A DNA stretch of 16,900 nucleotides from Caulobacter segnis (lineage in GTDB: Bacteria; Pseudomonadota; Alphaproteobacteria; Caulobacterales; Caulobacteraceae). Shown piece after piece: positions 1 through 5,808 of the stretch. Made by a program: the position numbers and the translations under genes. Every line of letters starts with the position of its first letter. Position 1 is the stretch's first letter. Below the pieces are notes generated by a model. The model saw nothing but the letters and a program-made list of their open reading frames with translations. It made no database searches and was not told the DNA's origin. The stretch covers positions 1 to 16,900 of the forward strand of contig NZ_QFQZ01000092.1 in the NCBI RefSeq assembly GCF_003243465.1, in the 5' to 3' direction.

Positions 1-1870
1 AGGCCAGGCACTCGTCGTAGTCGGTCTTCTCGGGGACGTCGAAGCCCTCGGCGATCTTCTCGGCCTTGCCCTCGGCGCCGGCGTAGGCCGCGCGTTGCAC
101 CGACTTGGAGCGCAGGTAGTACAGCGACTTCACGCCCCGCTCCCAGGCGCTCCAGTGCAGCATGTGCAGGTCCCACTTGTCGACGTCGCCGGGCAGGAAG
201 ACGTTGACCGACTGGCTCTGGCAGATTTCCGGCGTGCGGTCGGCGGCCAGTTCGATCACCCAGCGCTGGTCCAGCTCGAAGGCGGTCTTGTAGACGTCCT
301 TCTCGTCCTGGTTCAGGAAGTCCAGGTGCTGGACCGAGCCCTCGTGCTCCAGGATCGAGCCCCAAACCGTGTCGGTGTTCTGGCCCTTCTCCTCGAGCAG
401 CTTCTCCAGATAGGGGTTCTTCACCGCGAACGAGCCCGACAGGGTCTTGTGGGTGTAGATGTTGGCCGGGATCGGCTCGATGCCCGCCGAGGTGCCGCCG
501 CAGATGATCGAGATCGAGGCGGTCGGGGCGATGGCCAGCTTGTGCGAGAAGCGCTCCTTCGCGCCGCGGTCGGCGGCGTCGGGGCAGGGGCCCTTCTCCT
601 CGCCCAGCGCCAGGCTGGCCTTGTCGGCCTCGCGGCGCAGGTGCTTGAACATCCGCATGTTCCAGCTCTTGGCCAGGGCGCTCTCGAACGGGACGTTCTG
701 GCTCTGCAGGAACGAGTGGAAGCCCATCAGGCCCAGGCCCACCGACCGCTCGCGCATCGCCGCATACGCGGCCGTCGAGGCCGCGTCGGGCGCGCGGTCG
801 ATGAAGTCCTGCAGGACGTTGTCGAGGAAGCGCATCACGTCCTCGATGAAGGTCGGGTGGTCGCGCCACTCCAGGAACGTCTCGGCGTTGACCGACGACA
901 GGCAGCAGACGGCGGTGCGCTCCTGGCCCAGGTGGTCGGTGCCGGTGTGCAGCATGATCTCGCTGCACAGGTTCGACTGGCGCACCTTCAGGCCCAGCTC
1001 GCGCTGGAACGCCGGCATGGCGCGGTTCACGCTGTCGGAGAAGATCAGGTAGGGCTCGCCGGTCTGCAGGCGCAGCTCAAGAACCTTCTGCCACAGGGCG
1101 CGGGCGTCGACCTCGCGCAGGACCTCGCCCGTCTTGGGCGAGCGCAGGCCGAACTTCTTGCCGTCACGCACCGCGAACATGAATTCGTCGGTGATGTTGA
1201 TGCCGTGGTGCAGGTTCAGGGACTTGCGGTTGAAGTCGCCCGACGGCTTGCGGATCTCGAGGAACTCCTCGATTTCCGGGTGGTGGATGTCGAGATAGAC
1301 GGCGGCCGAACCGCGACGCAAGCTGCCTTGCGAGATGGCGAGGGTCAGCGAGTCCATCACGCGGATGAACGGGATGATGCCCGAGGTCTGGCCCTGGCCC
1401 TTGACCTTCTCGCCGATCGAGCGGACGCCGCCCCAATAGGTGCCGATGCCGCCGCCGTTGGCCGCCAGCCAGACGTTCTCGTTCCAGACGCCCAGGATGC
1501 CGTCGAGGCTGTCGTTGACGGCGTTCAGGAAGCAGCTGATCGGCAGGCCGCGATCGGCGCCGCCGTTGCTGAGCACGGGGGTGGCCGGCATGAACCACAG
1601 GCGGCTCATATAGTCGTAGACGCGCTGGGCGTGGTCGGCGTCGTCGGCGAAGGCCGTCGCGACGCGCGCGAACATGTCCTGGTAGCTCTCGCCGGGCAGC
1701 AGGTAGCGGTCTTCCAGCGTGGTCTTGCCGAAGTCGGTCAGCAGGGCGTCGCGCGAGCGATCGACCTCGACCTTGCGCACCAGGGCCAGCTGCGGGCGCT
1801 TGGCGGGCTTGATCGCCGCCACTTGAGCCTCTTTTCGGACGGTCGTCTTCGCCGCTTCACTGCCGTTCAT
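1..1870 (-). CDS. nrdA: Ribonucleoside-diphosphate reductase large (alpha) subunit, 3' end cut by window edge
   Basis: Class I ribonucleotide reductase catalytic subunit, which reduces ribonucleoside diphosphates to deoxyribonucleotides in the cytosol with a radical-generating beta subunit (not in this window). 623 residues are visible. Seen: first redox Cys at 113 (ISCFLN), active-site N300-C302-E304 (NLCSE, the Asn/thiyl Cys/Glu triad), second redox Cys in AVCCLSS (322/323), and the paired Tyr 584-585 (SLYYLRS) of the radical-transfer path. The last visible residues are DECLA followed by a single T, consistent with a C-terminal CxxC shuttle a codon or two from the end. ATG at 1870 has GGAA 8 nt upstream. 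About 40 residues precede the conserved RDALLTDFGKTTLEDRYL segment, so the roughly 90-residue ATP-cone at the N-terminus of E. coli NrdA is absent. Regulation by NrdR is suggested by the boxes at 1927-1973. Confidence 0.95.
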   Translation of the reverse strand, partial: MNGSEAAKTTVRKEAQVAAIKPAKRPQLALVRKVEVDRSRDALLTDFGKTTLEDRYLLPGESYQDMFARVATAFADDADHAQRVYDYMSRLWFMPATPVLSNGGADRGLPISCFLNAVNDSLDGILGVWNENVWLAANGGGIGTYWGGVRSIGEKVKGQGQTSGIIPFIRVMDSLTLAISQGSLRRGSAAVYLDIHHPEIEEFLEIRKPSGDFNRKSLNLHHGINITDEFMFAVRDGKKFGLRSPKTGEVLREVDARALWQKVLELRLQTGEPYLIFSDSVNRAMPAFQRELGLKVRQSNLCSEIMLHTGTDHLGQERTAVCCLSSVNAETFLEWRDHPTFIEDVMRFLDNVLQDFIDRAPDAASTAAYAAMRERSVGLGLMGFHSFLQSQNVPFESALAKSWNMRMFKHLRREADKASLALGEEKGPCPDAADRGAKERFSHKLAIAPTASISIICGGTSAGIEPIPANIYTHKTLSGSFAVKNPYLEKLLEEKGQNTDTVWGSILEHEGSVQHLDFLNQDEKDVYKTAFELDQRWVIELAADRTPEICQSQSVNVFLPGDVDKWDLHMLHWSAWERGVKSLYYLRSKSVQRAAYAGAEGKAEKIAEGFDVPEKTDYDECLA

Positions 1871-1926
1871 GACCAAATTCCATTGCTCAATCAGCGTGTT
1901 CCGGAGAAGGGTCTTGCCCCGCCCAG

Positions 1927-1973
1927 CCGCTATATCTTGTGGCTGAGGAGCCCCCTCAGCCCAGATATGGGGC
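1927..1973 (-). promoter_or_regulatory. Tandem NrdR-box-like operators upstream of nrdA
   Basis: The 16-mer at 1927-1942 (CCGCTATATCTTGTGG) matches the NrdR-box consensus ACACWATATATWGTGT at about 12 of 16 positions. A weaker second copy at 1958-1973 (AGCCCAGATATGGGGC) matches at about 9. The linker is 15 bp (31 bp centre to centre), the spacing known for paired NrdR boxes. The linker is itself palindromic: GCTGAGG at 1942-1948 against CCTCAGC at 1954-1960. A TTGACG sequence lies upstream on the minus strand (1996-1991), but I could not pair it with a good -10. That NrdR represses nrdA here is inference from site, spacing and gene. Confidence 0.7.
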
Positions 1974-2187
1974 CACAGTGGTGAATGACTCGTCAACGGT
2001 GTTGGGGCGAGTTTTTCGTTAACAAGCTGTGAACGGCTGGAACTTGTGAGGCAGGATCAAGGGGTTGCGCGGTCGAACTTTTTTCACCCGCGACGGAGCG
2101 TCGCAAGGCGGCCCTTAAGCTCCGTCCCCGGACTCCGGCGTTCGCCCACAACGGCTCCACAAGATGTGGTGTCGGGATAATCTTAAC

Positions 2188-2237
2188 CCGTGTCACCCCG
2201 ACCGAACGCGCGCTTGGCGGTGGTCGGGATGACACGG
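2188..2237 (-). terminator. Long hairpin just downstream of asd (terminator or palindromic repeat)
   Basis: CCGTGTCACCCCGACC at 2188-2203 pairs with GGTCGGGATGACACGG at 2222-2237: a 16-bp stem with a single mismatch and an 18-nt loop, starting 16 bp past the asd stop codon. There is no T tract on either side, so it is either a U-less terminator/3'-end stabiliser or a copy of a dispersed intergenic palindrome. Its GTCATCCC/GGGRTGAC ends resemble the palindromic repeats common in alphaproteobacterial intergenic DNA; that resemblance is from memory. Confidence 0.5.
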
Positions 2238-2252
2238 AGGTTGCGAGGGGCG

Positions 2253-3296
2253 TTAGCCCAGCATGACCTCGGCGATCTGCACCGCGTTCAGGGCCGCGCC
2301 CTTGCGCAGGTTGTCGCCGACCACGAAGAGGGCCAGGCCGTTCTCGACCGTCGGGTCGGGACGCACCCGGCCGACGAAGACCGGGTCCTGGCCGGTGGCG
2401 GCCAGCGGGTTCGGCACGGCGTCCACGACGACGCCCGGCGCCTGGCCCAGCAGGTCGAGGGCCTCGGCGACCGAGACCGGCCGCTCGAACTCGGCGTTGA
2501 TCGACAGCGAGTGACCGGTGAACACCGGCACGCGCACGCAGGTGCCCGAGACCGGCAGGCCGGGGATCTCGAGGATCTTGCGGCTCTCGTCGCGCAGCTT
2601 CAGCTCTTCCTCGGTGTAGCCGTCCTCGCCCAGCACGTAGTTCAGCGGCACGACGTTGTAGGCCAGCGGCACGGCCCACTTGCGGGGCTCGGGCAGGGGC
2701 GCGGCGTCGGGCGAGCGGGCCAGGCCGTCCAGGTCCCCGGCCGCGCCGGCCCGCAGCTGCTCGGCCAGGACCTCGATGCCCTCCATGCCGCCGCCCGAGG
2801 CCGCCTGGTAGGTGCTGACGGTCAGGCGCTTCAGGCCCGCCTTGTCATGCAGGGGCTTGAGCACCGGCATGGCGGCCATGGTGGTGCAGTTGGGGTTGGC
2901 GACGATGCCCTTGGGGATGTCGTTCAGCGCGTGCGGGTTCACCTCGGCCACCACCAGCGGCACGTCCGGATCCGAGCGCCAGGCCGAGCTGTTGTCGATC
3001 ACCACGGCGCCGGCCGCCGCGGCCTTCGGCGCCAGTTCGCGCGAGGTCGAGCCGCCGGCCGAGAAGAACACGATGTCCAGGCCGGCGAAGTCGGCGGTCG
3101 AAGCGTCCTCGACCACGATCTCCTGGCCCTTGAAGTCGACCTTGGTCCCGGCCGAGCGCGCCGAGGCGAACAGGCGCAAGGAGGCCAGCGGGAAGTCCCG
3201 CTCGGCCAGCAGCTCGCGCATCATGCCGCCGACGAGGCCCGTGGCGCCGACGACGCCGACGTGGGGCGGATTAGAACGGGAAAACTTGAAGCTCAC
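2253..3296 (-). CDS. asd: Aspartate-semialdehyde dehydrogenase
   Basis: Catalyses NADPH-dependent reduction of L-aspartyl-4-phosphate to aspartate-4-semialdehyde, the branch point to lysine/diaminopimelate, threonine, methionine and isoleucine; cytosolic. 347 residues, normal for the family. Seen: nucleotide-binding loop GATGLVG (17-23), active-site Cys137 in NPNCTT, the S-GGG-EG segment near 167-173, R255 and the catalytic His262 in VFTGHS. I chose the GTG at 3296: homology begins about 10 residues later (HVGVVGATG), and AGGAG sits 10 nt upstream. The frame stays open upstream to about 3413, including an ATG at 3371, but that part lies in a region of alternative hairpins and shows no similarity. 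The Shine-Dalgarno GGAG (3310-3307) can pair with CUCC (3325-3322), so translation may also be gated. It is probably transcribed from the promoter at 3486-3514. Confidence 0.95.
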   Translation of the reverse strand: MSFKFSRSNPPHVGVVGATGLVGGMMRELLAERDFPLASLRLFASARSAGTKVDFKGQEIVVEDASTADFAGLDIVFFSAGGSTSRELAPKAAAAGAVVIDNSSAWRSDPDVPLVVAEVNPHALNDIPKGIVANPNCTTMAAMPVLKPLHDKAGLKRLTVSTYQAASGGGMEGIEVLAEQLRAGAAGDLDGLARSPDAAPLPEPRKWAVPLAYNVVPLNYVLGEDGYTEEELKLRDESRKILEIPGLPVSGTCVRVPVFTGHSLSINAEFERPVSVAEALDLLGQAPGVVVDAVPNPLAATGQDPVFVGRVRPDPTVENGLALFVVGDNLRKGAALNAVQIAEVMLG

Positions 3297-3324
3297 GGTC
3301 TTGCGTCTCCTAAAAAGGTGCGGA

Positions 3325-3428
3325 GCGCGGGGAGCTTTGAGGTCTCTGGAGTTGAGAGCCGCCCCGCGCATCGGCGGGGCTGACTTCGGATGCTCGCTAG
3401 TTCGCGCACGCACCCGCAGACGCCCCGC
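3325..3428 (-). promoter_or_regulatory. Candidate attenuator with mutually exclusive helices in the asd leader
   Basis: In transcript order the leader carries region 1 GCGGGGC (3428-3422, inside the candidate leader peptide), region 2 GCCCCGC (3380-3374), region 3 GCGCGGGG (3369-3362, continuing to GCGGGGC at 3367-3361) and region 4 CCCCGCGC (3332-3325). Regions 1:2, 2:3 and 3:4 can each pair perfectly, the topology of a classical amino-acid attenuator. A run of five T (3319-3315) follows region 4, but 7-8 nt away, further than in a textbook terminator. Such complements arise easily in GC-rich DNA, so this is a structural candidate only. Confidence 0.35.
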
Positions 3429-3477
3429 CGCGGCGGGTCGTTTTCGGGGTGGTAATTTTGGTCGCGCGGACTTGCAT
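3397..3477 (-). CDS. Possible 26-codon Thr/Lys/Ile-rich leader peptide upstream of asd
   Basis: ATG at 3477, TAG at 3399-3397. Residues 6-14 read TKITTPKTT: five Thr, two Lys and one Ile in nine codons, all amino acids whose synthesis passes through the Asd product. The ATG lies about 8 nt beyond the -10 of a good sigma-73 promoter match, so the mRNA could begin at or just before it and be translated as a leaderless message, which is common in Caulobacter. No strong Shine-Dalgarno is seen (only AGAAG, which would be upstream of the start of transcription). The stop is 17 nt before the first attenuator helix. The C-terminal half is Gly/Ala-rich and unremarkable. It may simply be a chance open frame. 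Confidence 0.3.
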   Translation of the reverse strand: MQVRATKITTPKTTRRGGASAGACAN

Positions 3478-3508
3478 CGGCGGCGCTTCTAGCGGGGAAG
3501 CGCCGCCG
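3478..3508 (-). terminator. 12-bp perfect hairpin between the CPBP protease gene and asd
   Basis: CGGCGGCGCTTC (3478-3489) and GAAGCGCCGCCG (3497-3508) pair perfectly across a 7-nt loop, starting 12 bp past the stop of the CPBP gene. No T tract follows on the minus strand. It could end the CPBP transcript, but the asd promoter match lies in the same bases, so the two roles would overlap. Confidence 0.45.
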
Positions 3509-3514
3509 CGTAAA
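3486..3514 (-). promoter_or_regulatory. Sigma-73 (housekeeping) promoter match for asd
   Basis: On the minus strand, TTTACGCG (3514-3507), 13 nt, then GCTAGAAG (3493-3486). The Caulobacter housekeeping consensus is TTGaCgcS-N10-14-GCTANAWC, so each half matches at 7 of 8 positions with allowed spacing; in E. coli terms it is TTTACG-N17-TAGAAG. The predicted start is near 3480-3477. It overlaps the hairpin at 3478-3508. Confidence 0.5.
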
Positions 3515-3520
3515 GCGGGT

Positions 3521-4231
3521 TTAGAGGAACAATGATGCCGCATTGCCGAAGTTGTGCATCAGCACGGGCAATAAAATGCTCCCGGTGCGCAGGCGGATCC
3601 ACACGGCGATCAGCGACGGACCGGCGGTGAGGGCGAAATACAGCGGCTCGAACGAGACCTCGCCCTTCGCGATGCCGAACGCGTGGGCCAGGCCGAACAG
3701 CACGCAGGACAGCACCGCGCCCCAGCTCCAATCGACGCCCAACAGCCGCGCGCGCCCGGTGAAGGCGCGGTCCAGGACCAGCAGCAAAAGGCCGCGATAG
3801 AAGGCCTCTTCCTCCAGCCCCGGCATGGTCAGCTGGAAGGCCATCGTCTCGGGCGTGGCTGGGTCGCTCTTGAAGGCCAGGGCCAGGCCGACGAACAGCA
3901 GGGCGTAGAGGCCGGCCACGATCAGCGGCGCTTTCAGGTCGGCCTGGCGCAGGGTCAGGCCGCTGGCGCGCCAGCCGAAGGCGGGCAGGGCGGCGATGGC
4001 CAGGGTGGCGGCGAGGGCCAGGATCTTGCCCTGCCAGTTCCAGTCGCCGCCGATCAGGTCGGGGAGCAGGCGATAGGCCCGCGTCAGCAAAGCATCGTTC
4101 AGCAGCACCAGGCCCGCCGCCATCAATAGCCAGCGGAGCGAGACCCCCTTGCCCTTGCCCAGCAGGGCGATCGCCCCGCCCGCCGCCAGGAGCAGCGCGA
4201 CGATCGCGCCGATGGTGAAGACGCCGTCCAT
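3521..4231 (-). CDS. CPBP-family intramembrane metalloprotease-like protein
   Basis: Polytopic membrane protein of the CPBP (CAAX protease / bacteriocin-processing, Abi) family, 236 residues. Seen: motif 1 EEEAFYRG with E140-E142 and R146, motif 2 FGLAHAFG with His183, and motif 3 VLMHNFGN with His226, Asn227 and Asn230, the expected glutamate/histidine set of the active site. Hydrophobic segments lie roughly at 5-25, 34-50, 70-88, 102-120, 145-155, 168-186 and 195-225. I chose the ATG at 4231 because GAGG lies 7 nt upstream and the first membrane segment starts directly after; the frame is open upstream only by overlap with the AraC-type gene. That gene ends 64 bp upstream on the same strand, so the two may be co-transcribed. 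The substrate is unknown. Confidence 0.85.
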   Translation of the reverse strand: MDGVFTIGAIVALLLAAGGAIALLGKGKGVSLRWLLMAAGLVLLNDALLTRAYRLLPDLIGGDWNWQGKILALAATLAIAALPAFGWRASGLTLRQADLKAPLIVAGLYALLFVGLALAFKSDPATPETMAFQLTMPGLEEEAFYRGLLLLVLDRAFTGRARLLGVDWSWGAVLSCVLFGLAHAFGIAKGEVSFEPLYFALTAGPSLIAVWIRLRTGSILLPVLMHNFGNAASLFL

Positions 4232-4295
4232 GAACACACCTCGAAACCGGAAGAACGAGGCTTGGCCATAGGGCGAAGGCGCCGGCGCGCGCTTC

Positions 4296-5345
4296 TCAGA
4301 AGGCGGCGGGGCGTTCCTCAGGAGTCGGCAGGCTGCGAAACGCGCTGGGCGGCCGGCCCTCCACCGCCTGGAAGGCGCGGTTGAACGAGGCCAGGGAGGC
4401 AAAGCCGCTGTCCAGTGCGATGGCGATCAGCTTGTCGCCGGCCCGCGCCGGATCGGCCAGCAGCCGCCGCGCCTCGGCCACGCGACAGGCGTTCAGGAAG
4501 GCGCGGAAGTGGTCGTGGCCCAGGCGGTGATTGATCAGCTGGCGCACGGTTCGCTCGGGCGCGCCCATCCGCCGGACGAAGTCGGCGAAGGTCAGGTCGG
4601 GCTCGAGATGGACCTTCTCGACCTCGACCAGCACCCGCAGGCGCTCGGTCAGGCGGACTTCCTCGCCCCGTACGGGCAGGGGCGCGGGCGCGGCGATGAC
4701 AGCGGGGGCGGGGACGGGCAGCAGGCGCAGGGCCAGCCAGGCGGCGAAGGCCAGCAGGGCCGTGTTCTGGACGATGGTGAAGCCTTGCGGCCCCCAGTCG
4801 AGGCCCATGGCCAGGTCCACGAGGAAGTCGGCGCCCAGCTGACCGGCCAGCAGCACGACGACTAGGATCCGCGCCCGCCGCCGCTCGTCCACGAGGTCGC
4901 CGGCCCGGTCGCGCACCAGGCGCCAGAAGAGGTAGCCGATCATGCAGAGGCCCAGGCCGATCAGCGCCCAGGACAGGCCCTTGCCCTCCAGCGCCGGCCC
5001 CAGCAGCCCGCGATCGGCGCTGGCGATGATCAGCCAAGCCAGGCCTACCGCCAGCACCCCGCCGCGCGGCCGGAACGTCGGATCAAAGCTCGCCAGGCAG
5101 AACCACCACAGGAAGACGGCCGCGTAGCCGGCGGCCAGCACGGCGGCGTGGCCCAGCGGGCCGCCCAGGCGCAAGGCGGGCTCGGGCGTGTTGCCGGCCA
5201 GGAATCCGGCCAGGCAAAGGGCCATCGGCGCGAAATAGGCCGCGAGGCGCCGCGTGCGCGGATCCCGCGCCAGCAGCGCCGCCAGCGCCAGCAGCAGCGT
5301 CGCCCCTGCGACCCGCGTGATCACGTCCAGCTGGCTGAGCTCCAT
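4296..5345 (-). CDS. Membrane-anchored AraC-family transcriptional regulator
   Basis: 349 residues with an unusual architecture for a DNA-binding protein. The N-terminal half is a membrane domain with about six or seven hydrophobic segments (roughly 9-27, 36-51, 67-86, 97-110, 124-143, 158-180, 190-210). After a Pro/Ala linker (210-226) comes a C-terminal AraC-type helix-turn-helix domain (about 235-338). The two HTH helices fall near 252-275 (TFADFVRRMGAPERTVRQLI) and 304-326 (DKLIAIALDSGFASLASFNR), with the typical GF.S..SFNRAF..EG..PS.FR ending. It presumably senses a membrane or extracellular signal. ATG at 5345 has GGAG only 3 nt upstream, a tight spacing; no better start was found. The CPBP protease gene 64 bp downstream is a plausible target or functional partner. 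Confidence 0.85.
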   Translation of the reverse strand: MELSQLDVITRVAGATLLLALAALLARDPRTRRLAAYFAPMALCLAGFLAGNTPEPALRLGGPLGHAAVLAAGYAAVFLWWFCLASFDPTFRPRGGVLAVGLAWLIIASADRGLLGPALEGKGLSWALIGLGLCMIGYLFWRLVRDRAGDLVDERRRARILVVVLLAGQLGADFLVDLAMGLDWGPQGFTIVQNTALLAFAAWLALRLLPVPAPAVIAAPAPLPVRGEEVRLTERLRVLVEVEKVHLEPDLTFADFVRRMGAPERTVRQLINHRLGHDHFRAFLNACRVAEARRLLADPARAGDKLIAIALDSGFASLASFNRAFQAVEGRPPSAFRSLPTPEERPAAF

Positions 5346-5367
5346 GGGCTCCGAGGCTTGAAAACCG

Positions 5368-5405
5368 TCTCCCGTCGGGAGAGGGCGGGGTTGGGTGATG
5401 GGTTT
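5368..5405. repeat. Palindromic intergenic element
   Basis: TCTCCCG-T-CGGGAGA (5368-5382) followed by a G-rich tail, GGCGGGGTTGGGTGATGGGTTTT. The palindrome plus this tail resembles a short dispersed intergenic repeat known to me from Caulobacter and other GC-rich proteobacteria. A degenerate relative (CTCTCCC ... GTCGGGAG) is at 7715-7742. Located in the 109-bp gap between the TfoX-N gene and the AraC-type gene; no promoter recognised there. Confidence 0.45.
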
Positions 5406-5454
5406 TAGGGCGCTTCAGCCCCGCGCCGCCAGGGGCTGCGACCGAGTCTCCGCT

Positions 5455-5808
5455 TCAGCGTGGGCTCCGCCGCCGGGGCTTGGCGTCCTGCTTGCGGGCC
5501 GCGGCCGCCAGCGACTTACGGGCCCAGTCCAGCAGGATGTCCTGGTCGTCCAGGGCGTCGGTGGGCGCGGTCCAGTAGCTCATCGGCTTGTCGGCGCCGA
5601 ACGGGGCGAAGGCGTGACAGCCGGCGGCTTCGAATTCGGGCCTCAGCGACTCGTCGGTCTTCAGGTAGAGGACGTCGTCGTCGATCAGGGCGAAAAACAC
5701 CCCGTTGGCGTAGATCCCCACCCCGCCGAACATCCGGCGGGCGGTGACCTGGCCCAGCGGCGCCAATTGCTCCAGAACGAAGTCCCGATAGTCCGCAGAG
5801 ACCGCCAT
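5455..5808 (-). CDS. TfoX N-terminal domain protein
   Basis: 117 residues, essentially one TfoX-N domain: ARRMFGGVGIYANGVFFALI, then DDVLYLKTDESLRPEFEAAG and the C-terminal PMSYWTAP. TfoX/Sxy is a competence activator in gammaproteobacteria, but the single-domain alphaproteobacterial proteins have no settled role. The C-terminus is basic (KPRRRSPR). I chose the ATG at 5808, directly before the conserved ADYRDFVLEQL; in-frame ATGs at 5832 and 5844 are possible but have no better ribosome-binding site. The chosen start overlaps that of the divergent acetyltransferase gene in a shared CATG, so neither gene has its own upstream spacer and each promoter must lie inside the other coding region. Confidence 0.85.
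   Translation of the reverse strand: MAVSADYRDFVLEQLAPLGQVTARRMFGGVGIYANGVFFALIDDDVLYLKTDESLRPEFEAAGCHAFAPFGADKPMSYWTAPTDALDDQDILLDWARKSLAAAARKQDAKPRRRSPR

Larger units (their letters stand above)
1871..2252. other. 382-bp nrdA-asd intergenic region
   Basis: No credible gene seen. Besides the NrdR boxes it holds two GANTC (CcrM methylation) sites, at 1987-1991 and 2131-2135. It also has an 8-bp inverted repeat, GACGGAGC at 2092-2099 against GCTCCGTC at 2119-2126, with a 19-nt loop. The hairpin at 2188-2237 follows the asd stop. The AT-rich stretch around 2011-2033 contains TTAA-N7-TGAA, one mismatch from a CtrA site, which I do not regard as supported. Confidence 0.6.

Noticed and set aside
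95..1984. Very long plus-strand open frame opposite nrdA
   Set aside because: It is antisense to a gene with all ribonucleotide reductase motifs; the Val/Leu/Gln/Arg-rich translation is the usual mirror of GC-rich codon bias.
2019..2033. TTAA-N7-TGAA as a CtrA site
   Set aside because: One mismatch from TTAA-N7-TTAA, and such matches are easily found in the only AT-rich stretch of the region.
2078..2126. T-run plus inverted repeat GACGGAGC/GCTCCGTC as an intrinsic terminator
   Set aside because: The T run precedes the stem on the plus strand and becomes A on the minus strand, so it is on the wrong side for either direction.
1993..2679. Minus-strand open frame overlapping the asd 3' end and the intergenic region
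   Set aside because: Out of frame with asd, Arg/Gly/Ala-rich in its overlapping part and running through hairpins and promoter DNA in the rest.
3297..3413. N-terminal extension of asd
   Set aside because: The in-frame residues are Arg/Pro-rich, overlie alternative hairpins and precede the well-placed GTG with AGGAG at 3296.
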